From the NCBI GenBank assembly GCA_913057945.1, contig CAJXOF010000001.1, forward strand, positions 360,388-424,387: a stretch of DNA of 64,000 bases. The letters run 5' to 3'. The position numbers and the translations under genes were made by a program. The stretch is from an uncultured Hyphomonadaceae bacterium (GTDB taxonomy: Bacteria > Pseudomonadota > Alphaproteobacteria > Caulobacterales > Hyphomonadaceae). This document shows positions 53,001 through 61,502 of this stretch, in pieces. Under the pieces are notes generated by a model. It had not been told where the DNA came from, did not search any database, and worked only from the letters and a program-made list of their open reading frames with translations. Within the stretch, counting starts at the first letter, position 1. Every line of letters begins with the position of its first letter.

Positions 53001-54371
53001 TCAGCCCTTTTGCTTGTCTGCCTTTTCCGACGCCTTGCGGCTCCGGAATTCAATTGCCCAATCCTTGATTTCGGTTTGACGGGCGCGCCCCAGCGCCAGC
53101 GCATCTGCGGCCACATCATCGGTAATGACGCTGCCGGAGCCGACAACAGATCCGCGTCCAATCCTGACCGGCGCGACCAGCGCGCTGTTGGAGCCAATGA
53201 AGGCGCCATCCTCAATGCGGACCTGATACTTCAGGAAGCCGTCATAATTGCAGAAGATCGTGCCCGCACCGATGTTCACATCCCCGCCGATCTGGCCATC
53301 GCCCAGATAGGAAAGATGGCTCGCTTTCGCGTTCTCCCCCATCTGCGTGTTCTTCACCTCGACGAAATTGCCGACAATGGCATTCTTTTCCAGAACAGTT
53401 CCCGGTCGCAGGCGCGCATAGGGCCCGACCGAGCAGCCCGGCCCCACCCTGGCGCCTTCCAGATGGCTGAAGGCCCGGATCACGGCGCCGGTCTTCACGC
53501 GCACACCCAGCCCGAACACGACGTTAGGCTCGACGGTGACATCCGCTTCCAGCACGGTATCGTGCGAGAACCAGACCGTCTCCGGCGCGATCAGCGAGAC
53601 GCCGTCGGTCATGGCCTGCGCCCGGCGGCGGGTCTGGAAAATGGCCTCAGCCTCGGCAAGGTCGGCCTTGGAATCACAGCCGATCAGATCGTCCTCAGCA
53701 CAGCGCACCGCCTTGCAGGTCATGTCCTCGGCGCGCGCCAGCGCGACCAGGTCAGTCAGATAGTATTCGCCCTTGGCATTGTCGTTCGTCACCTTCTGCA
53801 ACAGGCTGAACATGGTGGCCGCATCGCCCGCCATGACGCCGGAATTGCAGAGCGTCACATCCAGCTGTTCCGGGGTCGCCTCGCGCGCTTCGACAATCGC
53901 TTCGAGGTCGCCATGACCGGACGTGATGAGGCGGCCATAGAGAGCGGGCTCTGCAGCATCAAAGCCCAGTACGCCAATTGCGGCGCCGTCGCCCAGACTG
54001 TCGAACAGGCTCTCGATCGCGGAGGCAGGTACAAGCGGGCTGTCCCCATAGAGGACAACGAGGTCGCCCTCGAAGCCGGCCAGCGCGTCTTCGGCGCAGC
54101 GGACGGCATGGCCAGTGCCCATAGGCGGGTCCTGATAAGCAAGGGAGTCACTGCCGAGCGATGCCCCGACATGATCGATCAGGACCTGCTGCGAGGGGTG
54201 TCCGATGACCACGATCCGGTCACAGCCGACGTCTCGCGCCAGTTCAATCGACCAATCGACCATCGGCCGTCCGGCGACCTTGTGCATCACCTTGGGCAGG
54301 TCGGACTTCATCCGCGTGCCCTTGCCTGCTGCAAGAATGACCGCTGCGCGTTGTCTGGCCGGTTTTTCCAC
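53001..54371 (-). CDS. glmU: Bifunctional GlmU (UDP-GlcNAc synthesis)
   Basis: GlmU acetylates glucosamine-1-phosphate and couples it to UTP, giving UDP-GlcNAc for peptidoglycan and lipid A. The 456-residue protein has the uridyltransferase domain (LAAGKGTRMKSDLPKVMH, QDPPMGTGHAV, YGDSPL) and a C-terminal left-handed beta-helix (PYARLRPGTVLE, NFVEVKNTQMGE, SHLSYLGD, NYDG). A GTG at 54371, about 8 bases after GAGAGGG, gives the proper N-terminus; the longer open frame upstream would read into the divergent gph gene. It heads the glmU-rpiA(-gor) unit. Confidence 0.95.
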   Translation of the reverse strand: MEKPARQRAAVILAAGKGTRMKSDLPKVMHKVAGRPMVDWSIELARDVGCDRIVVIGHPSQQVLIDHVGASLGSDSLAYQDPPMGTGHAVRCAEDALAGFEGDLVVLYGDSPLVPASAIESLFDSLGDGAAIGVLGFDAAEPALYGRLITSGHGDLEAIVEAREATPEQLDVTLCNSGVMAGDAATMFSLLQKVTNDNAKGEYYLTDLVALARAEDMTCKAVRCAEDDLIGCDSKADLAEAEAIFQTRRRAQAMTDGVSLIAPETVWFSHDTVLEADVTVEPNVVFGLGVRVKTGAVIRAFSHLEGARVGPGCSVGPYARLRPGTVLEKNAIVGNFVEVKNTQMGENAKASHLSYLGDGQIGGDVNIGAGTIFCNYDGFLKYQVRIEDGAFIGSNSALVAPVRIGRGSVVGSGSVITDDVAADALALGRARQTEIKDWAIEFRSRKASEKADKQKG

Positions 54372-54456
54372 AGGTTCTGCCCTCTCGCTTTCCCTAGTCC
54401 TTTCGCCTAGACCAAAGGCCGATTCAAGGCGAGACCGAAAAGGAAATACGGCCAGT

Positions 54457-55137
54457 ATGTCAAAACCCTTCGACGGATGGACGATTGTCTTCGATCTCGA
54501 CGGCACGCTCGTAAATACGGCGCCGGATTTGCTGGAAGCCCTGAACCATGTGCTGACCCAGGCCGATTTCACGCCGGTTACGCTGGATACAATCGAAACC
54601 ATGATCGGACAGGGCGCCCGTGCCATGATCGTGCAGGGCCTGCTGGCGCATGGCGTGACGCCCTCGGAATCCGATCTCGACGCGTTTCTCGAACAATTCC
54701 TGGACTATTACGCCGCCAACATTGCCGACCATTCCCATGCGTTCGAAGGCGCGGTCGAAGCGTTGACGGGTCTGGCAGACCGCGGCGCAATTCTGGCCGT
54801 GTGCACCAACAAGAAACAATCCCTGACTGACCAATTGCTGGCCGAACTCGGCCTCGCCAATCATTTCGCAGCGATTGTGGGGGCAGACAGCGTGCCCAGC
54901 CGCAAGCCGGACGGAGACCATATCCTGCGCACGATCCAGGCGGCCGGCGGTTCAGCGGAGCGCGCGCTCATGGTCGGAGACTCCCGCACAGATGAAAGGG
55001 CAGCCCGGAATGCCAGGCTGCCCTTCATTTTCGTCCCATTCGGGTACGAGGAGGAATCCTCAGAACAGCTCAAGCCCGACATCGTGCTGGAGCACTATTC
55101 CGGTTTGGTGGCTGTACTGGAGAATTGGATCAGCTAG
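54457..55137 (+). CDS. gph: Phosphoglycolate phosphatase-like HAD hydrolase
   Basis: This 226-residue HAD protein has motif I VFDLDGTLVNT, a helical cap, motif II CTNKK, the Lys in SRKPDGDHI and motif III MVGDSRTDERAA. It matches Gph, which removes phosphoglycolate formed during repair of oxidised DNA ends. Closely related phosphatases with other substrates cannot be excluded. The ATG at 54457 was chosen over an upstream extension that would overlap glmU. Its stop overlaps the convergent small gene by 4 bases. Confidence 0.88.
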   Translation: MSKPFDGWTIVFDLDGTLVNTAPDLLEALNHVLTQADFTPVTLDTIETMIGQGARAMIVQGLLAHGVTPSESDLDAFLEQFLDYYAANIADHSHAFEGAVEALTGLADRGAILAVCTNKKQSLTDQLLAELGLANHFAAIVGADSVPSRKPDGDHILRTIQAAGGSAERALMVGDSRTDERAARNARLPFIFVPFGYEEESSEQLKPDIVLEHYSGLVAVLENWIS

Positions 55138-55382
55138 GCCGAAACTTCACGCTGTTCGCGTGGCCGGTAGCTTGGACGGGCAGAGCCCGTTTCGTTTGCA
55201 ATACGGCGGCGCGGCATGCCGTTCACCATATTGCTGCGCACATCAGTGCGGGCAGAGCGCATTGCGGGAACGAAGCCAGCGTCGATCAGATCGACATCAA
55301 CTTCATAGCCACGCTCGGCCCAATAGGCACTAATTTTCTCACGCAGGCGCTTTGCGCCTTCTTCGTCACACCAGTCTTTCAT
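55134..55382 (-). CDS. Small conserved protein of unknown function
   Basis: This 82-residue protein begins MKDWCDEEGAKRLREKISAY, continues WAERGYEVDV and contains PAMRSARTDVRSNMVNG. I recall similar small proteins from Caulobacterales and relatives with the same RSARxDVRSxMxNG core, but no function. A GAGAGAG ribosome-binding site precedes the ATG. It overlaps the convergent gph stop by 4 bases. Single Cys5 and the basic tail are the only other notable features. Confidence 0.7.
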   Translation of the reverse strand: MKDWCDEEGAKRLREKISAYWAERGYEVDVDLIDAGFVPAMRSARTDVRSNMVNGMPRRRIANETGSARPSYRPREQREVSA

Positions 55383-55556
55383 GTTTTCTCTCTCTTCAGG
55401 CTGTACTGTTATTGGGGCCTTTTGCCCCCGCCTGTCCTTCTTATGTGTTTATACGCAGCCCGTTGGCCGAGCCGTCCTTGTGTGACCGGAACATGACCAT
55501 CTTTTGTGTTTTTCTCAAGGCTAATTTCGAATGAAACTAGTGTAAGGTTTTGAGAT

Positions 55557-55585
55557 GAACATTCGTTCATACTGAACATCTGTTC
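55557..55585. promoter_or_regulatory. Tandem GAAC-N4-GTTC palindromes
   Basis: GAACATTCGTTC (55557-55568, extended to ATGAACATTCGTTCAT) and GAACATCTGTTC (55574-55585) lie 17 bases centre to centre. The pair looks like two sites for a dimeric repressor such as a TetR-family protein. No regulator or obvious target gene is adjacent. Confidence 0.45.
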
Positions 55586-55813
55586 ATGTTTGTGTTACCG
55601 CAAACAAAAATGACGTGATAGTTAGAAAAAATCTAAAGAACCCCCAAATCCTTGTAACCAGATCGAGGTACACGGAACCGCGAAAGGGAAAAAAGGGTAA
55701 AATATTCCCTTCAAGGATGCATGCTCAAACGATTGCATCTCATACAAGCCATCTTATTTTGCATACCTAAAACACCGAATATTTCGAGAATCAGTGCCAG
55801 AAGACATACGGAC

Positions 55814-55842
55814 TTGACCTCGACTCGCGCCCGGATTACGGC
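55814..55842 (+). promoter_or_regulatory. Promoter of tRNA-Val
   Basis: TTGACC (55814-55819) and TACGGC (55837-55842) are 17 bases apart, placing the start about 12 bases before the mature tRNA end. The -10 box is poor but typical of GC-rich alphaproteobacterial stable-RNA promoters. Confidence 0.5.
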
Positions 55843-55859
55843 ATCTGCTTCGCTGAATT

Positions 55860-55934
55860 GGGTGATTAGCTCAGTGGTAGAGCACTGCCTTCACACGGCA
55901 GGGGTCAGTGGTTCGAACCCACTATCGCCCACCA
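55860..55934 (+). tRNA. tRNA-Val (CAC)
   Basis: A 75-base cloverleaf with encoded CCA: acceptor GGGTGAT pairs with ATCGCCC, the anticodon loop CTTCACA gives anticodon CAC, and the T-arm has GGTTCGAAC. It stands alone and no integrase flanks it. Confidence 0.95.
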
Positions 55935-56027
55935 TTCGGCCTCAGGTTTCTGTCGAAACCTGTCATTCACACCTCTCACGCATCTAATTCATGGTCGGCG
56001 TGCCGAAGCGCAGTATAAGGCGGTGCG

Positions 56028-56765
56028 ATGAAATCCCTGTTCCGTTCCAAGCCCATGACCATCCTGCTCGGCGTCCTGATCTGGGGCTGGATGTCCCTGA
56101 TTGCCCGCTCCGTTCGATGGAAAGTCGAAGGCGAAGGCCCCGCACGCGCCGCCTGGGCGAGCCATAAGGGCATCGTCATCGCCGCCTGGCATTCCCGCAT
56201 CATGGTCTTGCCCAGCGGCTGGCACCGCAATATGAAGCATTGGCCAGGCGAGATCCGCGACGGAGCGATGCTCGTCTCGCTATCCCCCGATGGCGAAGCC
56301 GTCACCCGCGCAATCGCCCATCTCGGCCTGCACCCCATCCGGGGATCTGCCGGCAACAAGAAGAAAGCCAAGAAGGACAAGGGCGGCATTCGCGCCATTG
56401 CCGAGGCCGTGAAGCTCCTGAAATCCGGCACAGCGGTCTGTATCACGCCCGATGGTCCCCGCGGCCCGGCAGAGATCGTCAGCCCCGGCGCCATCATGAT
56501 TGCCCAGCGCGCCGGCGTCCCCCTCCTGCCCTATGCCCTGTCGGTCAAGCCGGCCACGCGCCTGTCGACCTGGGACCGGCTGATCATCCCTTATCCCTTT
56601 GCCCGGGGCGCCATTGTCTATGGCGAGCCCCTCCTCGTGACGCGCGAAAGCGATCCGCAGGAGATTCGGGCGGAGTTGCAAAAACGTCTTGATGAGGCGA
56701 CACAGAGAGCCGACATGCTCGCGGGCTACGCTCACGAGACGAAACCGGGGTCAGAGACCAGATGA
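56028..56765 (+). CDS. DUF374 lysophospholipid acyltransferase-like protein
   Basis: This 245-residue protein has an N-terminal membrane helix (about 9-27) and the acyltransferase-like HX4 region AAWHSRIMVLP, SLSPDGEAVTRAI and ITPDGPRGPAEIVSPGA, which define DUF374. It is encoded first in a four-gene lipid A/Kdo unit, overlapping waaA by 4 bases. A role in lipid A or phospholipid acylation is likely; the substrate is not established. Confidence 0.87.
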   Translation: MKSLFRSKPMTILLGVLIWGWMSLIARSVRWKVEGEGPARAAWASHKGIVIAAWHSRIMVLPSGWHRNMKHWPGEIRDGAMLVSLSPDGEAVTRAIAHLGLHPIRGSAGNKKKAKKDKGGIRAIAEAVKLLKSGTAVCITPDGPRGPAEIVSPGAIMIAQRAGVPLLPYALSVKPATRLSTWDRLIIPYPFARGAIVYGEPLLVTRESDPQEIRAELQKRLDEATQRADMLAGYAHETKPGSETR

Positions 56766-58024
56766 CAGCTGCGATCCACCTCTACCGGACCCTGACTCAG
56801 GCCGCCTCTCCCTTCCTGGGTGGCGTCATGAAGCGCCGTGCCCGCGCGGGCAAGGAAGACTATGGCCGCATCAATGAGCGGCTCGCCCGCAACATGCCCC
56901 GTCGCATGCCGGGTGGCACACTGGTCTGGCTGCATGGTGCCAGCGTCGGCGAGAGCCAGCTCCTGCTCGAACTCGGCCAGCGCCTGCTCGAAAAGCGCCC
57001 GGACCTGCTGCTCCTCTTCACCAGCCAGACGCAGACCTCGGCCCGCCTGCTCGGCCCCGCCCTGCCGGACCGCGCCATTCACCTCATGGCCCCGCTCGAC
57101 ACGCCGGCCATCGCCCGCCGCTTCATCCGGCACTGGCAACCGGACCTCTGCATCTTCGGCGAAGGCGAATTCTGGCCAAACCTGATCCTGGAAGCCGAAA
57201 AGGCCGGCGCGAAGCGCGCGCTGGTGAATGGCCGCATGACGGATTCCTCTGCCGAGGGCTGGCAGAAACTCAGCGGCGCCTTCCAGCGCCTTGTCGGCCA
57301 GTTCGATGTTGTCCTTGCTGCCGATACCGATACCGCGCGCCGTCTGGAAACCCTGCTCGGCCAGCCCGTCCAGTCGACCGGCAACATGAAGTCGGCCCTG
57401 CCCCCGCCGTCGGCCAGCGAGGTCGAAACCCGCCGCCTGCGCGAGAATTTCCTCGGCACGCGGCGCTGCGTGCTGGCGGCCTCCACCCATGACGGCGAAG
57501 AGGCTGTCTTCCTCGACGCGCTGAAAGGCGATGAGGACACGGCGCTAATCATCGCACCGCGCCATCCGGATCGCGGCGACACCATCGAAAGCCTGCTGAA
57601 ATCCCGCGGCCTGCCGCTGGCCCGCCGGTCGCGCGGCGAGACGCCGACCCCGCGCACGCGCGTCCTGCTCGCGGACACGATGGGCGAAATGGGACTCTGG
57701 TACCGTCTGGCAGATTCGGTCTTCCTCGGCGGCGGCCATGCCGAAGGCGTCGGCGGACACAATCCGCTGGAACCTGTTCGTCTGGGCCGTCCGGTTGTGA
57801 CTGGGCCGGAGGTCTTCAACTTCGCCACCATCATGGACGATCTGGAACAGCGCGGCCTGATCCGGCGCCTGAAGACGCCCAAGGCCATCGGCAAGGCGCT
57901 CCTGACCATGGACCCGCCTGCCCCGGAAGCCCTTGCGGAACTGAACGAGGCCGCTGACGCGCCCATGACGGTAACGCTCGAAGCGCTGCTGCCCCTGCTT
58001 CCTGAACCGGGCCTGTTGCAATGA
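56762..58024 (+). CDS. waaA: Kdo transferase
   Basis: WaaA (KdtA) adds Kdo sugars from CMP-Kdo to lipid IVA at the cytoplasmic face of the inner membrane. The 420-residue protein has an N-terminal anchor, the catalytic Glu in WLHGASVGESQ, FGEGEFWPNL, and the nucleotide-binding C-domain (AASTHDGEEAVFLDAL, GGGHAEGVGGHNPLEP). It overlaps its neighbours on both sides by 4 bases. The number of Kdo residues added cannot be told from sequence. Confidence 0.95.
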   Translation: MTAAIHLYRTLTQAASPFLGGVMKRRARAGKEDYGRINERLARNMPRRMPGGTLVWLHGASVGESQLLLELGQRLLEKRPDLLLLFTSQTQTSARLLGPALPDRAIHLMAPLDTPAIARRFIRHWQPDLCIFGEGEFWPNLILEAEKAGAKRALVNGRMTDSSAEGWQKLSGAFQRLVGQFDVVLAADTDTARRLETLLGQPVQSTGNMKSALPPPSASEVETRRLRENFLGTRRCVLAASTHDGEEAVFLDALKGDEDTALIIAPRHPDRGDTIESLLKSRGLPLARRSRGETPTPRTRVLLADTMGEMGLWYRLADSVFLGGGHAEGVGGHNPLEPVRLGRPVVTGPEVFNFATIMDDLEQRGLIRRLKTPKAIGKALLTMDPPAPEALAELNEAADAPMTVTLEALLPLLPEPGLLQ

Positions 58025-59016
58025 AGGCCCCTCACTTCTGGTCGGCCGGGCTCGACCCGAAATCCCGGGAAGCTGCTCCTCTGACCCGCGCCCTGCTCAC
58101 GCCCCTCGCCGCTCTCTATACATGGGGCATCCGCCGCAAGCTGACCAAGGCCATTCCGGCGCGCGCTTCCATCCCGGTCATCTGTATCGGCAATCTCACC
58201 ACGGGCGGTGTCGGCAAGACGCCCATCGTTCAGGCGATCCGCCAGCATATAGAGGCCAAGGGCCTCCATGCCTCCAGCCTGTCGCGCGGCTATGGCGGCT
58301 CTGAAATCAGTCCACAGAAGATCTACCCGACCTGGCACACGGCCGACATGTGCGGTGACGAACCCCTGCTCCTGTCCCAGACCGGCGAGAGCTGGATCGG
58401 CAAGGACCGGTTTGCCGGAATCCAGATGATGGCCTTTTACGGCACCAAGGTCGCCGTGATGGATGACGGGCACCAAAACCCCGGCGTGGAGAAAGATATC
58501 TCTATTATCGTGGTCGATGCGGCCGCACCCTTTGGCAATGGCCATGTCCTGCCCAAAGGCCCCTTGCGGGAACCGGTCTCCGATGGGTTGGCCCGCGCCG
58601 ACGCGGTGATCCTGATGGGAGAGGGTGACGTCCCGCCACAGGTGCAGCAAAGCGGCCTGCCCGTCTTGCGCGCGCGCATCGTTCCGTCAGAGGCGCCCCC
58701 CCCGGGGGCCCTCGTGGCCTTTGCCGGCATCGGACGCCCACAGAAATTCTTCGACAGCCTGAAGGCGGAAGGCGGCGACCTGCGCGAAGCCGTCGGCTAT
58801 CCGGACCATCATGACTATTCCCAGAAGGAACTCGGTTTCCTTCACAAGCTGGCCAGGACCCATGGCGCCCGGCTGATCACGACCAGCAAGGATTATGTCC
58901 GCATCCATCCCGACGACCGGCGCGGGATCCTGCAATTCCCTGTCCGGGCAGAGTTTGAAGACATCCGCCAGCTTGACGCCCTGCTCAACCCGATCCTCTA
59001 TCCAGACGCCGCATGA
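58021..59016 (+). CDS. lpxK: Lipid A 4'-kinase (LpxK)
   Basis: LpxK phosphorylates the 4' position of the lipid A disaccharide. The 331-residue protein has the P-loop GNLTTGGVGKTPIVQAI, the catalytic region VMDDGHQNPGVEKD and the LITTSKDYVR C-terminal motif. In the second of these, the family's DDGxQ element reads DDGHQ. It overlaps waaA and the acyltransferase gene by 4 bases each, so the four genes form a translationally coupled block. Confidence 0.95.
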   Translation: MKAPHFWSAGLDPKSREAAPLTRALLTPLAALYTWGIRRKLTKAIPARASIPVICIGNLTTGGVGKTPIVQAIRQHIEAKGLHASSLSRGYGGSEISPQKIYPTWHTADMCGDEPLLLSQTGESWIGKDRFAGIQMMAFYGTKVAVMDDGHQNPGVEKDISIIVVDAAAPFGNGHVLPKGPLREPVSDGLARADAVILMGEGDVPPQVQQSGLPVLRARIVPSEAPPPGALVAFAGIGRPQKFFDSLKAEGGDLREAVGYPDHHDYSQKELGFLHKLARTHGARLITTSKDYVRIHPDDRRGILQFPVRAEFEDIRQLDALLNPILYPDAA

Positions 59017-59972
59017 CCCAGCCTGCCCCGAAATACGTCCGCCCCAAGGACATCGACAATCGCGCCACCTTCTGGCAGCGCGTGCAATGGCGGCTGGAAA
59101 CAATTGCCTGGGATCTGGTCTATTGGGGCCCGATGAAACTGCTCGGCCCGGAGCGCGCCTCCAATTTCGGCGGCTGGCTGATGAAGAAGATCGGCCCCCG
59201 CCTGTCGCAGCACAAGACGACCAAACGCAATCTTCGCCTCGCCTTCCCGGACTGGTCAGACGACAGGATCGAGGAAACGGCGCTTGCCGCGTGGGAGAAT
59301 GCAGGCCGCGTTGCCGGAGAGCTGCCGCACCTGCCCTCCATCGATCCGTATACGTCAGGACGGGTGGAGATCATCGGCCTCGACATCCTCGACCGGTTGA
59401 AAGCCAGCGACACAGGCGCCGTCTTCATCTCTGGCCACTTCGCCAATTGGGAAATCATGCCGGCGACCATCACCCAGCGCCTGCCGGATGCGGTGATGAC
59501 CTATCGCGCATTGAACAATCCCCATATCGACCGCCGCATCTCGGACCTCCGCGCCGCCTACGGCACGCAGATCAATGCGCCGAAGGGCGTCGGCACACGC
59601 GAACTGATGCGCGCCCTCTCCAAGGGCCAGACCATCGCGCTGATGAATGACCAGAAATTCAATGAAGGCATTGCCGTGCCCTTCTTCGGGCATGAGGCCA
59701 TGACTGCGCCGGGACCGACGCGCCTCGCCATGAAATATGGTGTGCCCATCGTGCCCGTCTCGACCGTGCGCACCGGCCCGGCCCGGTTCCGGATCACCTT
59801 TCACGAGCCCTTCGTGCCGGAAACGACAGGGGACGAGACCGCCGACATCCGCCGGAGCGTCCAGCACATCACCGCTTTCATCGAGGACCAGATCCGGGCC
59901 AATCCCGGCCAATGGTTCTGGCAGCATCGCCGCTGGCCCAAGGATTCCTGGAAGGCCGCAGGCATCACCTGA
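59013..59972 (+). CDS. LpxL/HtrB-like lipid A acyltransferase
   Basis: This 319-residue protein of the lysophospholipid acyltransferase family has the catalytic H-x4-E in ISGHFANWEIMP, an RALNNPHIDRRI segment, and MNDQKFNEGIAVPFFG followed by an APGPTRLAMKYG motif. Such enzymes add secondary acyl chains to Kdo-lipid A, which fits its place behind waaA and lpxK. Which acyl chain and position it serves is unknown. Confidence 0.9.
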   Translation: MTQPAPKYVRPKDIDNRATFWQRVQWRLETIAWDLVYWGPMKLLGPERASNFGGWLMKKIGPRLSQHKTTKRNLRLAFPDWSDDRIEETALAAWENAGRVAGELPHLPSIDPYTSGRVEIIGLDILDRLKASDTGAVFISGHFANWEIMPATITQRLPDAVMTYRALNNPHIDRRISDLRAAYGTQINAPKGVGTRELMRALSKGQTIALMNDQKFNEGIAVPFFGHEAMTAPGPTRLAMKYGVPIVPVSTVRTGPARFRITFHEPFVPETTGDETADIRRSVQHITAFIEDQIRANPGQWFWQHRRWPKDSWKAAGIT

Positions 59973-59979
59973 TCCGGGC

Positions 59980-61242
59980 TTAGCGCTTCGGCTCGTCCCA
60001 GTCGGCAGGCCCCACATGGCGACGCCGCAACCGGATCGCGAGCCCCAACGACACGCCCACCCCGATCGCAATCGCCAGATCCGCCAACACGGTCAGCACC
60101 AGCGTGATTCCCAACAGCGCGATGTTCGCTTTCTCTTCCGACAGATAGCCGCGCCATTTGTGCGGCTCGCTCATGTTCCACGCCGTCAGCATCAACAGGC
60201 CCGCCAGGGCCGGCATCGCCAGGTAACCGGCCAGCGGCGCTGCGAACAGGACGGCGATCAGTATGGTCAGCGCATGGACTATGCCCGCAACCGGCGTCTT
60301 GCCGCCGGCCCGCACATTGGTTGCCGTGCGCGCAATCGCGCCCGTTGCGGGCAAGCCGCCAAACAGTGCCGACCCAATATTCGCCGCACCCTGCGCCAGC
60401 ACTTCGGCATTGCGCCGGTATGTCCCGCCCGTCATGCGGTCCGCCACCATCGCCGAGAGCAGCGATTCCACACCTGCCAGGAAGGCGATCACAAAGGCCG
60501 AGGGCAGCAACTCTATTACGCGGTCCGCGCTGAGCACCGGCAGTTTCGGCATCGGCAACTGGCTCGGTAGCGCGCCAAACCGGCTGCCAATCGTGTCGAC
60601 CGGCAGGTGGAAGACGACCACCGCCGCAGAACTCAGGCCGACCGCGACGATCAGGCCGGGAAATTTCGGCGCAATCCGGCGCAGCCCGACAATCAGCGCC
60701 ATGGTTGCTGCGCCGATGCCTACCGACGCCCAGTTCAGCGTGCCCCGCGCCGCCCAGAGCGTTTCCAGCTTGCTGATGAATTCCGCGGGCAGGTCGGGTG
60801 TCGTCAGGCCGAACAGATCTTTCAACTGGCTGGCCGCGATAATGATGGCGATACCGATGGTAAATCCGTTCACCACGGCTTCCGGCACGAAACTGATCAA
60901 ATTCCCGGCCCGCATCAGGCCCGCAAGGATCAGGATGATGCCGGCCATGAAGGTCGCCAACACGAGTCCGTCATAGCCATGCACCGCGATCACGCCGAAC
61001 ACGACCACGATGAACGCCCCGGTCGGCCCGCCAATCTGGACGCGGCTACCGCCCAGCGCCGAGATCAGCAGCCCGGCAACAATCGCCGTAACCAGGCCCG
61101 TGGCGGGATCGGCCCCGGACGCAATGGCGATCGCCAGGCTGAGCGGGATGGCCACCAATGCCACCGTTACCCCGGCGAACAGGTCCGCCAGGAACAGCTG
61201 CCCGGAATAGGTCTGGATCGTTGTCAGTATCTTCGGCTTCAT
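59980..61242 (-). CDS. SulP-family anion transporter without STAS domain
   Basis: This 420-residue protein has the SulP membrane domain: FLADLFAGVTVALVAIPLSLA at the start, GGSRVQIGGPTGAFIVVV, and VGIESL-like FLAGVESLLSAM with VADRMTGG. SulP proteins usually continue with a STAS domain of about 130 residues; this one stops after the last helices with RLRRRHVGPADWDEPKR. The ATG at 61242 was chosen since the first motif follows directly; the longer frame adds an unrelated leader. Sulfate or bicarbonate are possible substrates. It converges with the acyltransferase gene (7-base gap). Confidence 0.88.
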   Translation of the reverse strand: MKPKILTTIQTYSGQLFLADLFAGVTVALVAIPLSLAIAIASGADPATGLVTAIVAGLLISALGGSRVQIGGPTGAFIVVVFGVIAVHGYDGLVLATFMAGIILILAGLMRAGNLISFVPEAVVNGFTIGIAIIIAASQLKDLFGLTTPDLPAEFISKLETLWAARGTLNWASVGIGAATMALIVGLRRIAPKFPGLIVAVGLSSAAVVVFHLPVDTIGSRFGALPSQLPMPKLPVLSADRVIELLPSAFVIAFLAGVESLLSAMVADRMTGGTYRRNAEVLAQGAANIGSALFGGLPATGAIARTATNVRAGGKTPVAGIVHALTILIAVLFAAPLAGYLAMPALAGLLMLTAWNMSEPHKWRGYLSEEKANIALLGITLVLTVLADLAIAIGVGVSLGLAIRLRRRHVGPADWDEPKR

Positions 61243-61455
61243 GCGCGCCCGGCCATGCCACCCCGCTCTCACTGGCCCTATGCCTACACCCGCAGCGGCG
61301 CTCGCCGAAAGAGTGAAAAATGTCGCGACCGCAAGTTTCACGGGGACGAAGTGCCCGGAAATCAAACTCTTACGAAAGTCCGAAGAAACAATGTTGGGCT
61401 TCAAAGAAGTCTGGAACGGAGTCTAAGGGACACTGGGATACGGTCGATACGTGTA

Positions 61456-61473
61456 ACCGGCATGTCTGCCGGT
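61456..61473 (+). other. Perfect 7-bp stem-loop upstream of the EAL gene
   Basis: ACCGGCA, TGTC and TGCCGGT form a hairpin ending 29 bases before the EAL start codon. It may be part of the 5' leader. The rest of the 260-base gap to the SulP gene shows nothing else I recognise. Confidence 0.35.
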
Positions 61474-61502
61474 GGGATATTGCGGGCTCAGGGGCCAATC
61501 GA

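Larger units (their letters stand above)
55383..55859. other. AT-rich gene desert of 477 bases before tRNA-Val
   Basis: No convincing reading frame was found. Right of about 55,500 the DNA is clearly more AT-rich than the rest of the window. It holds two GAAC-N4-GTTC palindromes (55557-55585), a TGTTTG-N8-CAAACA inverted repeat around 55587-55606, an AAGGGAA/TTCCCTT inverted repeat (55684-55690 and 55705-55711) and the tRNA promoter. A small RNA is possible but not supported by a terminator. Confidence 0.6.

Noticed and set aside
53010..54410. Long plus-strand frame opposite glmU
   Set aside because: GC-rich codon usage opens antisense frames; glmU has all its motifs and the antisense frame has none.
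54408..54417. TAGACCAAAG between glmU and gph, matching part of the candidate CrbR dyad
   Set aside because: The other half-site is absent and neither gene belongs to acetate metabolism; probably chance.
55557..55585. GAAC-N4-GTTC pair read as LexA boxes
   Set aside because: The alphaproteobacterial LexA box is GTTC-N7-GTTC; no such spacing occurs here and no SOS gene is adjacent.
55721..55987. 88-residue open frame across the tRNA-Val gene
   Set aside because: It runs through the tRNA, has no ribosome-binding site and no recognisable protein pattern.
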